Shown here one piece after another: positions 25,569 to 34,281 of a stretch of DNA of 64,000 nucleotides. Positions within the stretch are counted from its first letter, which is position 1. Each line of letters opens with the position of its first letter. Origin of the DNA: an uncultured Blautia sp. (GTDB lineage Bacteria; Bacillota; Clostridia; Lachnospirales; Lachnospiraceae); contig NZ_CAKRXI010000003.1 in NCBI RefSeq assembly GCF_934424005.1, positions 1 to 64,000 of the forward strand, written 5' to 3'. The translations under genes were made by a program, and so were the position numbers. Below the pieces are notes generated by a model. The model saw only the letters and a list, made by a program, of their open reading frames with translations, ran no database searches and was not told the DNA's origin.

Positions 25569-26092
25569 AAAGTAAGATCGTTCTGTTTTTTACGATCATT
25601 GTCTGCTTTCTGATGCAGTCAACAGTGCTGCATCTGATCTCTATTGGCTCGATCACACCGAACCTGTTACTGATCCTTTGCGTATCTATGGGGCTTATGC
25701 GTGGGCGTAAGAGCGGATTGTGGACAGGCTTTTTCTGTGGCCTGCTTGTGGATCTGTTTTATGGATCCGTCTTCGGGTTTTATGCACTGATCTATATGTA
25801 TGCGGGATTCCTGAGCGGTTATGCATTTCGTATTTATTATGATGATGATATTAAAGTACCGATGCTGCTGACTGCGATTATGGATTTTCTGTATAATCTG
25901 GCGGTTTATGCACTTCAGTTCCTGCTGAGGGGCAGACTGGGTCTGGGGGTATATTTTACCCGTATTATTGTTCCGGAAATTTTTTATACTGTTTTTCTGA
26001 CAATGATCGTATATAGAGTATTTCATTATATTAATTATCATTTTATGAGTCCAACCAGGAAAGAAAGTGAGTCTATTTGGGTATTAAAATAA
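25565..26092 (+). CDS. mreD: Rod shape-determining protein MreD
   Basis: 175 residues, an integral membrane protein with about five helices. GLMRGRKSGLWTGFFCGLLVDLFYGSVFGFYAL is the conserved MreD central segment. It is coupled to mreC (ATGA overlap) and overlaps the TTG start of the PBP2 gene. It works with MreC in the elongasome. Confidence 0.9.
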   Translation: MKSKIVLFFTIIVCFLMQSTVLHLISIGSITPNLLLILCVSMGLMRGRKSGLWTGFFCGLLVDLFYGSVFGFYALIYMYAGFLSGYAFRIYYDDDIKVPMLLTAIMDFLYNLAVYALQFLLRGRLGLGVYFTRIIVPEIFYTVFLTMIVYRVFHYINYHFMSPTRKESESIWVLK

Positions 26093-28986
26093 AAAAAATC
26101 ATCAAAAAAATTCAGTTAAAGAGAACAACAGTACTGTTACTTGTATTTATTCTCATGGCGTTTGTTCTTGTGAGACAGCTGTTTGACCTGCAGATCATCC
26201 AGGGTGAGAATTATATAAATGAATTTCAGACACGAACAACGAAAACGCGTGTGCTTAAGAGTACAAGAGGAAATATATATGACAAAAACAATAAGCTGAT
26301 CGCATCGAATGTGTTATCTTATTCTCTTACGTTTGAGGATAACGGAACTTATGACAGTACCCGGCAGAAAAATCTGACGCTGAACGGGGTGGCTTATAAA
26401 GTTCTTAAGATCCTTTCAGAAAACGGCGATCAGCTGTCGAATTCTTTCCATATTAAGTTGGATAAGGATGGAAACTATGCGTTTGACGTAGAGGAAGGAT
26501 TTACACTGAGTCGTTTTAAGGCAGATATTTATGGGCATGCACTGATCGATGACCTGACAGAAGATGAGGCGGCGGCAACGGCAGAAGATATGGTTGCTTA
26601 TCTCAGTGGAAATAAGGGATTTTCTATCGTACTTTATGGAGACGATGCTTATACAGATGAAGAATTAAAAAAATATGGGCTTCCGAAGGAACTTACCAAA
26701 CAGGAAGTTCTTGATATTGCAATCATGCGGTATGAGCTGAGTACGAACAGCTTCCAGAAATATATGGCGGTTACGATTGCAACGAACGTTAGTGAAAGTA
26801 CGGTTGCAGCAGTCATGGAAAACCAGAATGAGCTCCAGGGGATCGATGTTCTGGAGGATTCTGTACGTCAGTATGTTGATGATGAGAGCATGGGACCGCT
26901 TCTCGGTTATACCGGACGGGCATCATCAGAAGAGTTGGAAAGTCTTAAGAAAGAAAATCCGGATTATTCCAATGATGCAATTATAGGTAAAGCCGGTATT
27001 GAACAGTATATGGAGCTGGAACTTCAGGGAAAAGATGGTCAGGAAACGGTAACTGTTGATAATCTTGGAAAAGTACTGAAAATCGATGATGATACAACAG
27101 TAGAACCGGTTGCCGGAAATGATGTTTATCTTTCAGTAGATGCAGACTGGCAGAGTGCGATTTATCAGATCCTGAAACAGCGTGTGGCAGGTATTCTTCT
27201 GAATAAGATTGAAGCTGTGAAAGAATACGATTATAAAGGCGAAAATGATGCAAGTAGGATCATCATTCCGATTTATGATGTATATAATGCACTGATAGCA
27301 AACAGTGTCATCGATATTGATAAATTCAGCAGTGAAGAAGCTTCTGATACAGAAAAAAATCTTTATGCCAAATTTCAACAAAAGCAGCAGGAAGTTTTTG
27401 ATACAATAACTAACAGGCTTACAAGTTCTGATCCGCCGGCTTACAAAGACGAAAGCACTGAGGTGCAGGAGTATCTTACATATATTTGTGATACAGTGCT
27501 CCGGGATACGCTTGGTGTGATCGATAAGAATGAGGTGGATACATCAGATGCCACATATCAGGCCTGGGCAAATGATCAGAGCATTAGTCTGAAGGATTAC
27601 CTGAATTATGCAGCCAGTCAGAATTGGATCGATATTTCGGTCATTTCTCCGAAAGGAGAGTATCTTGATTCAGAAGAAATATATCAGGCACTGACTTCCT
27701 ATATTACAGATTACCTGAAAACAGATACAGGATTTTCAAAACTTCTTTATAAATATCTTCTCATGAATGATCAGATTACAGGACAGGATATCTGTCTGGT
27801 CCTTTATGAGCAGGGAGTATTGTCAAAAGAAGATGATAGTTATGCAAACCTTGCATCGGGTGCCATGTCTGCTTACGATTTTATGATCAATAAGATTTCC
27901 AATCTGGAGATCGAACCGGCACAGCTGGCACTTGCACCTTGTTCTGCATCGGCAGTCATTACAGATGCAAAAACAGGAAAGGTACTTGCCTGTGTATCCT
28001 ATCCGGGATATGATAACAATCGTCTTAGCAATAATATGGATACCAGCTATTATACGAAGCTCGCATTGGACAAGTCCAGTCCATTCTTTAATAAGGCAAC
28101 ACAGCAGACAACGGCACCTGGTTCTACGCTGAAGCTTCTTTCAGCGGTCACCGGTATGATGGAAGGTGTGATCGATGATGGTACTTATTTTGATTGTACC
28201 GGTGAATTTGATCTTGTAACACCGTCGATTTTCTGTTGGAACAAGCAGGGACATGGCTCACTGGAGATAACCGGAGCGATTGAACAGTCCTGTAACTATT
28301 TCTTCAATATGGTTGGTTTCCTTGCAGGTAAAAATTCAGATGGAGATTTTTCAGAAAATCTCAGTCTTACCAAGCTGCAGAAATATGCTTCGGAATTTAA
28401 TCTTGATAAGAAAACCGGAATAGAGATTTCAGAGGCAAGTCCGCATGTTTCGGACAGCAAAGCGGTTCCTTCTTATATCGGACAGGGTAATCATTTGTTT
28501 ACAACCAGTCAACTGGCACGTTATGCGACAGCACTTGCTACATCTGGAACAGTTTATGATCTTTCACTTCTGGATAAAGTTACTGATTCACAGGGTAAGA
28601 CATTGAAGGAATACGGTTCATCTGTTGTAAATCAGATGAGTGATGTTCCGGATAATGTATGGAATGATATTCATGAAGGTATGCGACGGGTGGTTCTGAC
28701 CCATGAGCAGTTTAATGGACTGGGAGTTACACTTTCCGGAAAAACAGGTACCGCTGAGCTGGATATTTATCATCCGAACCATGGCCTTTTCATTGGATAT
28801 ACGACATCTTCAGATACATCTGAGCCGGAGTATTCTATTGCAGTGCGAATTGCAAATGGATACACTTCGGGAAATGCATGCCTGACAGCAAATGATATTC
28901 TGAAATACATTTATAATCTGGCAGATGAAGATACCATTCTGACGGGCTATGCCTCCAGTGATACCAGTAATACCTCAAACGACTAA
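26077..28986 (+). CDS. mrdA: Penicillin-binding protein 2, elongasome transpeptidase, with a large insertion
   Basis: 969 residues from TTG 26077, inside the end of mreD. One N-terminal membrane helix (about 18-36), the PBP dimerisation domain (LKSTRGNIYDKNN), then the transpeptidase with Ser683 in GSTLK (SxxK), SCN as SxN and SGKTGTAEL (KTG). Typical PBP2 has 600-750 residues; the extra length lies mainly between about residue 365 and 620, an acidic, Tyr-rich helical insert just before the catalytic core. Similar inserts occur in Clostridia, and their role is unclear. It cross-links peptidoglycan with RodA. Confidence 0.92.
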   Translation: MGIKIKKIIKKIQLKRTTVLLLVFILMAFVLVRQLFDLQIIQGENYINEFQTRTTKTRVLKSTRGNIYDKNNKLIASNVLSYSLTFEDNGTYDSTRQKNLTLNGVAYKVLKILSENGDQLSNSFHIKLDKDGNYAFDVEEGFTLSRFKADIYGHALIDDLTEDEAAATAEDMVAYLSGNKGFSIVLYGDDAYTDEELKKYGLPKELTKQEVLDIAIMRYELSTNSFQKYMAVTIATNVSESTVAAVMENQNELQGIDVLEDSVRQYVDDESMGPLLGYTGRASSEELESLKKENPDYSNDAIIGKAGIEQYMELELQGKDGQETVTVDNLGKVLKIDDDTTVEPVAGNDVYLSVDADWQSAIYQILKQRVAGILLNKIEAVKEYDYKGENDASRIIIPIYDVYNALIANSVIDIDKFSSEEASDTEKNLYAKFQQKQQEVFDTITNRLTSSDPPAYKDESTEVQEYLTYICDTVLRDTLGVIDKNEVDTSDATYQAWANDQSISLKDYLNYAASQNWIDISVISPKGEYLDSEEIYQALTSYITDYLKTDTGFSKLLYKYLLMNDQITGQDICLVLYEQGVLSKEDDSYANLASGAMSAYDFMINKISNLEIEPAQLALAPCSASAVITDAKTGKVLACVSYPGYDNNRLSNNMDTSYYTKLALDKSSPFFNKATQQTTAPGSTLKLLSAVTGMMEGVIDDGTYFDCTGEFDLVTPSIFCWNKQGHGSLEITGAIEQSCNYFFNMVGFLAGKNSDGDFSENLSLTKLQKYASEFNLDKKTGIEISEASPHVSDSKAVPSYIGQGNHLFTTSQLARYATALATSGTVYDLSLLDKVTDSQGKTLKEYGSSVVNQMSDVPDNVWNDIHEGMRRVVLTHEQFNGLGVTLSGKTGTAELDIYHPNHGLFIGYTTSSDTSEPEYSIAVRIANGYTSGNACLTANDILKYIYNLADEDTILTGYASSDTSNTSND

Positions 28987-29074
28987 CCATATACAGCAGT
29001 CTCTGGCTGCTGTATGGCAAAACCACATAAGAGAATACCAGAAGTCTGGAAATATCTATGAGGAGGAAAATAAA

Positions 29075-29863
29075 ATGGGAGAAGTCATTGTAGTAACATC
29101 CGGAAAAGGAGGTGTGGGTAAAACAACCACAGTTGCCAATATCGGAACGGGACTTGCGATGCTTAACAAAAAAACAGTTGTAGTGGATACGGATATAGGT
29201 CTTCGTAATCTGGATGTGATCCTTGGCCTGGAGAACCGGATTGTGTATAATCTGGTGGATGTTATCAATGGAAGCTGCAGAATGAAACAGGCATTGATCA
29301 AGGACAGACGTTATCCGGATCTTTTTCTTCTGCCTTCGGCACAGACCAAAGATAAATCGGCTGTGTCTCCTGAGCAGATGATCAAACTCACAGATGAACT
29401 CAGAGAAGAATTCGATTATGTATTGTTGGATTGCCCGGCGGGAATTGAACAGGGGTTCCGCAATGCGATTGCCGGAGCTGATAAGGCAATCGTTGTCACA
29501 ACTCCGGAAGTTTCTGCAATTCGCGATGCGGATCGTATCATAGGACTTCTTGAAGCTTCTGATTTGAGAGATATTCATCTGATCATCAATCGTCTGCGAC
29601 CGGATATGATTGCCAGGGGCGATATGATGTCAGTGGATGATGTGACGGAAATTCTTGCGGTAGATCTGCTTGGTACGATTTTGGATGATGAGCAGATTGT
29701 GATTGCGGCCAATCAGGGTGACCCCCTTTCCGGCCAGAAATCGCAGGCAGAAGAAGAGTACCGTAATATCTGCCGACGCCTTCTGGGTGAGGAGGTTCCG
29801 TTTGTGGAACTGCAGCAAAAGAAAGGCATGCTGAAAAGATTAAGTGAGATTTTTCATAAATAA
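29075..29863 (+). CDS. minD: Septum site-determining ATPase MinD
   Basis: 262 residues from ATG 29075 (AGGAGG eight bases upstream). Deviant Walker A KGGVGKTT, then VDTDIGLRNLDVILGLENR, switch region LLDCPAGIEQGF, and a C-terminal amphipathic helix (GMLKRLSEIFHK) for membrane binding. MinD recruits MinC to block polar septation and is cycled by MinE, whose gene follows. minC, often immediately upstream in Clostridia, is missing: only 88 bp separate minD from the PBP2 gene. Confidence 0.95.
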   Translation: MGEVIVVTSGKGGVGKTTTVANIGTGLAMLNKKTVVVDTDIGLRNLDVILGLENRIVYNLVDVINGSCRMKQALIKDRRYPDLFLLPSAQTKDKSAVSPEQMIKLTDELREEFDYVLLDCPAGIEQGFRNAIAGADKAIVVTTPEVSAIRDADRIIGLLEASDLRDIHLIINRLRPDMIARGDMMSVDDVTEILAVDLLGTILDDEQIVIAANQGDPLSGQKSQAEEEYRNICRRLLGEEVPFVELQQKKGMLKRLSEIFHK

Positions 29864-29895
29864 CAGGATCTTTTCTGTTAAAGGAGGGGATTTCA

Positions 29896-30150
29896 GTGAA
29901 ATCTTTTAGTCAGATAAAAGGTCGGTCCGCGGAATATGCCAGAAACAGGATGAAACTTCTGCTGGTATCCGAACGTATCGACTGCTCTCCGCAAATGATA
30001 AGCATGTTGAAAAATGATTTGATTCATACGGTAAAAAAATATATCTCCATAGATGAAAAACAGGTGACTGTGCAGATCACACAGGAACCGCCGGTTATCC
30101 ATGCGAAGATACCCGTATGCTCCAAAAAGGAACAAAGGACAAAATGTTAA
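29896..30150 (+). CDS. minE: Cell division topological factor MinE
   Basis: 84 residues from GTG 29896 after AAGGAGGGG. Residues 18-60 (ARNRMKLLLVSERIDCSPQMISMLKNDLIHTVKKYISID) match MinE: the MinD-binding helix/strand followed by the dimerisation domain. It stimulates MinD ATPase and moves the Min complex. It overlaps the rodA start. Confidence 0.9.
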   Translation: MKSFSQIKGRSAEYARNRMKLLLVSERIDCSPQMISMLKNDLIHTVKKYISIDEKQVTVQITQEPPVIHAKIPVCSKKEQRTKC

Positions 30151-31304
30151 AACAGTATAAATTACGATTTTATAATTTCAGACTGGTAATTTTTCTTCTG
30201 GCGATCAGTGTGATCGGAATCGTTCTTGTGGGAAGTGCGAGGGAAGATCTGAAATCCAAACAGCTTGCGGGTGTGATTCTTGGTCTGATCATTATGGTTA
30301 TTCTGTCATTGATTGATTATTCCTGGATTTCAAACTTCCAGTGGATCATGTATGGCGCAAATATTGTGCTTTTGCTGATCGTACGACTTTTTGGTGATTC
30401 TGCCAATGGTGCAGCACGTTGGATTGATTTTGGATTTATCCGTTTTCAGCCGACGGAGCTGTCGAAGATTATTATCATATTATTTTTTGCCAGGTTCTTT
30501 ATGGATCATGAAGAAGATCTGAATACATTCAAAACACTGGCAAAATCAGTGATTCTTCTGGCAATTCCGCTGTTTCTGATCTATGAACAGCCGGATATGA
30601 AAAACACACTTATGCTTCTGGCTGTATTTTGCATCCTGATTTATATTGCAGGACTCAGCTATAAGATCATCGGAGGAATGTTTCTGATCATTATTCCATT
30701 GGCAATCATTTTTGTATCGATTGTGGTACAGCCGGACCAGAAACTGATCAAAGATTATCAGAGAAAACGTATCATGGCATTTCTGTATCCGGAGAATGAG
30801 GAATACAGTGATGATATTGAACAGCAAAATAACTCCAAAACAGCAATCGCTTCGGGAGAACTGATAGGAAAAAAACTGTCTGGTGATAAAGAAGTTGCAT
30901 CTGTAAATGATGGTAATTTTGTGTCGGAGAATCAGACAGACTTTATTTTTGCGGTAGCCGGTGAGGAATACGGATTTATGGGATGCTGTAGTATTGTAAT
31001 CCTGTTACTGGCGATTTCTGTGGAGTGTATCCGGATGAGTCTGCGGGCAAAAGACTTGTCCGGAAAGATCATATGTTGTGGTATGGCAAGTATCATATCA
31101 CTGCAGAGCTTCCTGAATATATGTGTGGCCACGGGAATCGCGCCAAATACCGGTACACCGCTTCCATTTGTCAGTTATGGACTTACATCACTGATCAGTC
31201 TTTATATCGGAATGGGGCTGGTATTGAACGTTGGACTTCAAAGCAGCGCATACAATAAAGAAATCCGAAGAAAAGCAATTGACCAGAAAGAGGACTATTT
31301 ATGA
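30144..31304 (+). CDS. rodA: Peptidoglycan polymerase RodA
   Basis: 386 residues from ATG 30144 (AAAGG five bases upstream). A polytopic SEDS glycosyltransferase with WIDFGFIRFQPTELSKI, the catalytic Asp in the large extracellular loop (SENQTDFIFAVAGEEYGFMG), and GTPLPFVSYGLTSLISLYIGMGL at the C-terminus. It polymerises lipid II with the PBP2 transpeptidase encoded upstream. It overlaps minE by 7 bp and the next gene by 4 bp. Confidence 0.94.
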   Translation: MLKQYKLRFYNFRLVIFLLAISVIGIVLVGSAREDLKSKQLAGVILGLIIMVILSLIDYSWISNFQWIMYGANIVLLLIVRLFGDSANGAARWIDFGFIRFQPTELSKIIIILFFARFFMDHEEDLNTFKTLAKSVILLAIPLFLIYEQPDMKNTLMLLAVFCILIYIAGLSYKIIGGMFLIIIPLAIIFVSIVVQPDQKLIKDYQRKRIMAFLYPENEEYSDDIEQQNNSKTAIASGELIGKKLSGDKEVASVNDGNFVSENQTDFIFAVAGEEYGFMGCCSIVILLLAISVECIRMSLRAKDLSGKIICCGMASIISLQSFLNICVATGIAPNTGTPLPFVSYGLTSLISLYIGMGLVLNVGLQSSAYNKEIRRKAIDQKEDYL

Positions 31305-32434
31305 CAAAACAACAAAAAGCTAAAACATCTGCAGGTCAGCAGAGAAGGTCGGCGCGGCCGGAACAGACGCATGTTTCCCGACAGCATCCGCAGAAACGTT
31401 CATCAAGAAGTTCAGCGAGAATGCGGCGTATGCGTAAAAAGAGAATGAAAAATACAATTCTTCTGGTTGCATTGCTGCTGATTCTGGTATGTGGTGCAGG
31501 AGGGCTGTTTTATATGCTGCGGGGCAGAATCGGTTCTGAACCGGTAATGGCTTACAGTACAGACAGAGAGTTCCAGCATCAGAAGATTTCAGGAATAAAT
31601 CAGAGAGCAGATGCATTTGCAGCTGATCTTTGCGTGGTGACTGGCGATCAGGCACTGGATTCTGTTTCACTGGAACAGGATCAGAAGGGAGTTCTGCTGG
31701 ATCTTAAAGATAAATCCGTTTTATATGCAAAGGGCGCATATGATAAAGTCTATCCTGCAAGTATTACGAAAATTATAACTGCGCTTCTTGCTTTCAAAAA
31801 CAGTAATATGGATGATGTTGTAACGATCACACAGGAAAATATCACTCTTGAGGAAGGATCACAGGTAGTTGGTTTTCAGGAGGGCGATCAGGTGACGATG
31901 GATCAGCTTGTGCATTGTCTTCTGGTTTATTCCGGAAATGATGCGGCATCTGCGATTGCGACTCATGTGGGTGGCTCTACAGAAAACTTTGTTGCAATGA
32001 TGAATGAATATGCAGCGCAGCTTGGATGTACAGGAACACATTTTACAAATCCACACGGTCTGCAGGACGAAAACCATTATACAACACCGTACGATATCTA
32101 TCTCATGTTGAAAGAAGCATTGAAATATCCGGAATTTACGGAAATTACACAGCTTCCGAGTTATACAGTTACATTCCAGCACAGTGACGGCTCTGAAGAT
32201 AGTGTGTCACTTACTGCGACGGATCATTATCTGACAGGTGAGGCAAATGCTCCAAAAGGAGTAACGGTTCTTGGTGGAAAGACCGGAACAACAAGCAGCG
32301 CAGGAAACTGTCTGGCATTGCTATGTCAGAATTCATATGGGGAACCATATATTTCAATTGTTATGGGGGCTTCTACAAAAGAACTTCTTTATCAGCAGAT
32401 GACATCTATTCTCGAAAATATAAATACAGTATAA
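31301..32434 (+). CDS. D-alanyl-D-alanine carboxypeptidase (PBP5/DacF-like)
   Basis: 377 residues. An unusually basic cytoplasmic head (residues 1-48, Arg/Gln-rich) precedes one membrane helix (about 50-70). The S11 peptidase domain shows SITK in YPASITKII (SxxK), YSGNDAAS (SxN) and GGKTGTTSSAGN (KTG). The C-terminal PBP5 stalk domain is absent. It trims the terminal D-Ala from pentapeptide stems. It is the last gene of the mre-rodA cluster, coupled to rodA through ATGA. Confidence 0.9.
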   Translation: MTKQQKAKTSAGQQRRSARPEQTHVSRQHPQKRSSRSSARMRRMRKKRMKNTILLVALLLILVCGAGGLFYMLRGRIGSEPVMAYSTDREFQHQKISGINQRADAFAADLCVVTGDQALDSVSLEQDQKGVLLDLKDKSVLYAKGAYDKVYPASITKIITALLAFKNSNMDDVVTITQENITLEEGSQVVGFQEGDQVTMDQLVHCLLVYSGNDAASAIATHVGGSTENFVAMMNEYAAQLGCTGTHFTNPHGLQDENHYTTPYDIYLMLKEALKYPEFTEITQLPSYTVTFQHSDGSEDSVSLTATDHYLTGEANAPKGVTVLGGKTGTTSSAGNCLALLCQNSYGEPYISIVMGASTKELLYQQMTSILENINTV

Positions 32435-32486
32435 GCGAAAATATTCAGACTGTTTGGAAAAAGTAACAAAAAAAAACAAATTCCCC

Positions 32487-32515
32487 TTGAATTTTAAAAC
32501 AAGTTGCACTATAAT
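32487..32515 (+). promoter_or_regulatory. Promoter for the small P-loop gene
   Basis: TTGAAT (32487-32492), 17-bp spacer, TATAAT (32510-32515), about 65 bp before ATG 32580. It overlaps a longer in-frame reading, which supports the shorter start. Confidence 0.75.
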
Positions 32516-32579
32516 ATTAACCATATTCAACATCGTTTTTATTCAAAAATTATATATTGTGTCTAAGGAGGAAAACAGC

Positions 32580-32999
32580 ATGGTTGAACTGATCGTAGGA
32601 AAGAAAGGCAAAGGCAAAACAAAAGTACTGTTAGACAAAGTGAACGGCGCAATTAAAGAGGCAAATGGCAGCATTGTTTACTTAGACAAAAGCACAAAAC
32701 ATATGTATGAACTGAACAACAAAGTTCGTCTGATTGATGTATCTGTATATCCGATTAAGAATGCAGATGAGTTTGTTGGATTTGTATGTGGTATTATTTC
32801 ACAGGATCATGACCTTGAGCAGGTTTATCTTGACAGTTTTCTTACAACGGCCAAACTGGAAGGCAAAGACGTTACAGGTGCACTGGAGCAGCTGACAGCT
32901 GTAGGTGAGAAATTCAATGTTAAATTTGTCATAAGTATGTCCCTGGATAAAGAAGAGATTCCGGAATCCTTACAGGATAAGATCGTAACTGCTTTATAA
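32580..32999 (+). CDS. Small P-loop protein of unknown function
   Basis: 139 residues from ATG 32580 (AAGGAGG). A Walker A motif GKKGKGKT lies at residues 7-14, almost at the N-terminus, and VYLDSFL could serve as a Walker B strand. Length and fold suggest a compact ATP/GTP-binding protein; relatives in Clostridia are often labelled twitching-motility or hypothetical, without evidence. It has its own strong promoter and terminator, so it is a single-gene unit between the cell-shape and ribosomal-protein clusters. Confidence 0.7.
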   Translation: MVELIVGKKGKGKTKVLLDKVNGAIKEANGSIVYLDKSTKHMYELNNKVRLIDVSVYPIKNADEFVGFVCGIISQDHDLEQVYLDSFLTTAKLEGKDVTGALEQLTAVGEKFNVKFVISMSLDKEEIPESLQDKIVTAL

Positions 33000-33072
33000 A
33001 AAGTAAAAAAGAATCTGGGATCAGTCTTTTTGGACTAATTTGGACAAGAATTACATAAGATGGGGAAATCAA

Positions 33073-33103
33073 GGGATTCTGTTGGGGGACAGAATCCCTT
33101 TTT
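33073..33103 (+). terminator. Intrinsic terminator
   Basis: Perfect 10-bp stem GGGATTCTGT / ACAGAATCCC (33073-33082, 33089-33098), 6-nt loop, then TTTTT. It ends the P-loop gene transcript. Confidence 0.9.
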
Positions 33104-33156
33104 GCAGGGAAACCTTTATAAAATATATGAAATTTCGAAAAAATATTTTATTTCTC

Positions 33157-33185
33157 TTGACGAGTGCAAAAAACCATGCTACTAT
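33157..33185 (+). promoter_or_regulatory. Promoter of the rplU operon
   Basis: TTGACG (33157-33162), 17-bp spacer, TACTAT (33180-33185), about 90 bp before the rplU ATG. Confidence 0.75.
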
Positions 33186-33275
33186 ATAGCAGATGCCGCA
33201 CAGAGAGGTTTAAGAGCATGAGTTTGAACTCATTCCACCATATCTGGCGAGTAAAGTTTATAGGAGGTGCCACAG
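33186..33275 (+). ncRNA. L21-leader-like structured 5' UTR
   Basis: The leader between the promoter and rplU folds into an outer pairing CAGAT (33190s) with ATCTG (33240s) enclosing a hairpin ATGAGTT/AACTCAT. Ribosomal protein L21 operons of Firmicutes usually carry such an autoregulatory leader (the L21 leader family). The position fits; I could not compare the consensus. Confidence 0.5.
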
Positions 33276-33581
33276 ATGTACGCAATTATTGCAACAGGTG
33301 GTAAACAGTACAAAGTTGCCGAGGGCGACGTAATCAGAGTTGAAAAGCTCGGTGTTGAAGCTGGTGAAACCGTTACTTTTGATAACGTTCTTGCAGTTAG
33401 CAATGAAGGTTTAAAAGTTGGAGCTGATGTAGCTAATGCCAGTGTTACCGCTTCTGTAGTTGAAAACGGAAAAGCTAAAAAAGTTATCGTTTACAAATAC
33501 AAAAGAAAAACTGGATATCACAAGAAAAACGGTCACAGACAGCAGTTCACAAAAGTTAAAATCGAAAAGATCAACGCTTAA
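33276..33581 (+). CDS. rplU: 50S ribosomal protein L21
   Basis: 101 residues from ATG 33276 (AGGAGG eight bases upstream; the GTG at 33267 is too close). [17 protein letters not shown] and [21 protein letters not shown] are signature L21 sequences. First gene of rplU-prp-rpmA. Confidence 0.97.
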   Translation: MYAIIATGGKQYKVAEGDVIRVEKLGVEAGETVTFDNVLAVSNEGLKVGADVANASVTASVVENGKAKKVIVYKYKRKTGYHKKNGHRQQFTKVKIEKINA

Positions 33582-33593
33582 TCTGGTGTTTGC

Positions 33594-33914
33594 ATGATTA
33601 CAGTGACAGTCAGTAAGAAGAACAATTCATATGTCAGTTTTACATCCAAAGGGCATGCCGGATATGCAGAAGAGGGATACGACATTATATGTGCCGCTGT
33701 CTCTGCTCTGGTAATTAATACGGTGAATTCCCTGGAACAGCTGACAGGAGATCAGATTCAGGCAGAAGAGAGTGATGGATTTGTTTCTTTCTCTTTCATG
33801 AAACCTGTTACAAAAGAGGGAACTCTTTTGATGGATTCTCTTGTTCTCGGACTGGCAGAAATTGAGAATAGTTATTCTAAACGTTATTTAAAAGTAAAAG
33901 TCAGGGAGGTGTAA
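33594..33914 (+). CDS. prp: Ribosomal-processing cysteine protease Prp
   Basis: 106 residues. [24 protein letters not shown] holds the catalytic His and Cys (His22 and Cys34 region). Prp removes the N-terminal extension of L27 in Firmicutes. It lies between rplU and rpmA, its invariant position, and the L27 encoded next carries the matching cleavable extension. Confidence 0.95.
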   Translation: MITVTVSKKNNSYVSFTSKGHAGYAEEGYDIICAAVSALVINTVNSLEQLTGDQIQAEESDGFVSFSFMKPVTKEGTLLMDSLVLGLAEIENSYSKRYLKVKVREV

Positions 33915-33918
33915 CGAC

Positions 33919-34206
33919 ATGATGAAAATGAACCTTCAGTTATTCGCACATAAAAAAGGTGTTGGTTCTACAAAGAACGGCCGTGACTCCGAATCCAAGA
34001 GATTAGGTGCCAAAAGAGCAGACGGACAGTTTGTTAAAGCTGGAAACATCCTTTACAGACAGCGTGGAACAAAGATTCACCCAGGTGAAAATGTAGGCTG
34101 TGGTAAAGATTATACATTATTTGCACTGACAGATGGTGTAGTAAGATTCACCAGAAAAGGACGCGATAAGAAACAGGTTTCTATCGTTCCTGTAGAGGCA
34201 GAATAA
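33919..34206 (+). CDS. rpmA: 50S ribosomal protein L27 (with cleavable N-terminus)
   Basis: 95 residues. It starts [14 protein letters not shown]. In Firmicutes Prp cuts after Leu-Gln-Leu-Phe to expose Ala-His-Lys-Lys, whose tail reaches the peptidyl transferase centre. [15 protein letters not shown] and a C-terminal [13 protein letters not shown] confirm L27. GGAGG lies nine bases before ATG 33919. Confidence 0.97.
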   Translation: MMKMNLQLFAHKKGVGSTKNGRDSESKRLGAKRADGQFVKAGNILYRQRGTKIHPGENVGCGKDYTLFALTDGVVRFTRKGRDKKQVSIVPVEAE

Positions 34207-34220
34207 TCAAGTTCAGCGTG

Positions 34221-34255
34221 AGGCTTCAAATCGTTCAGGTTTGGAGCCTTTCTTT
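34221..34255 (+). terminator. Weak terminator-like hairpin after rpmA
   Basis: AGGCTTCAAA (34221-34230) pairs with TTTGGAGCCT (34240-34249) with one G-T pair. The T run is interrupted (TTTCTTT), so partial readthrough into obgE is likely. Confidence 0.6.
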
Positions 34256-34281
34256 AGATTTAAAATAAAAAGGAGCGACAT

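Noticed and set aside
28835..29578. Minus-strand open frame of 247 codons over PBP2 end and minD
   Set aside because: The plus-strand genes are unmistakable; the antisense frame lacks a ribosome binding site and family resemblance.
32454..32579. Longer N-terminus for the small P-loop protein
   Set aside because: The extension would span a consensus promoter; ATG 32580 has AAGGAGG upstream.
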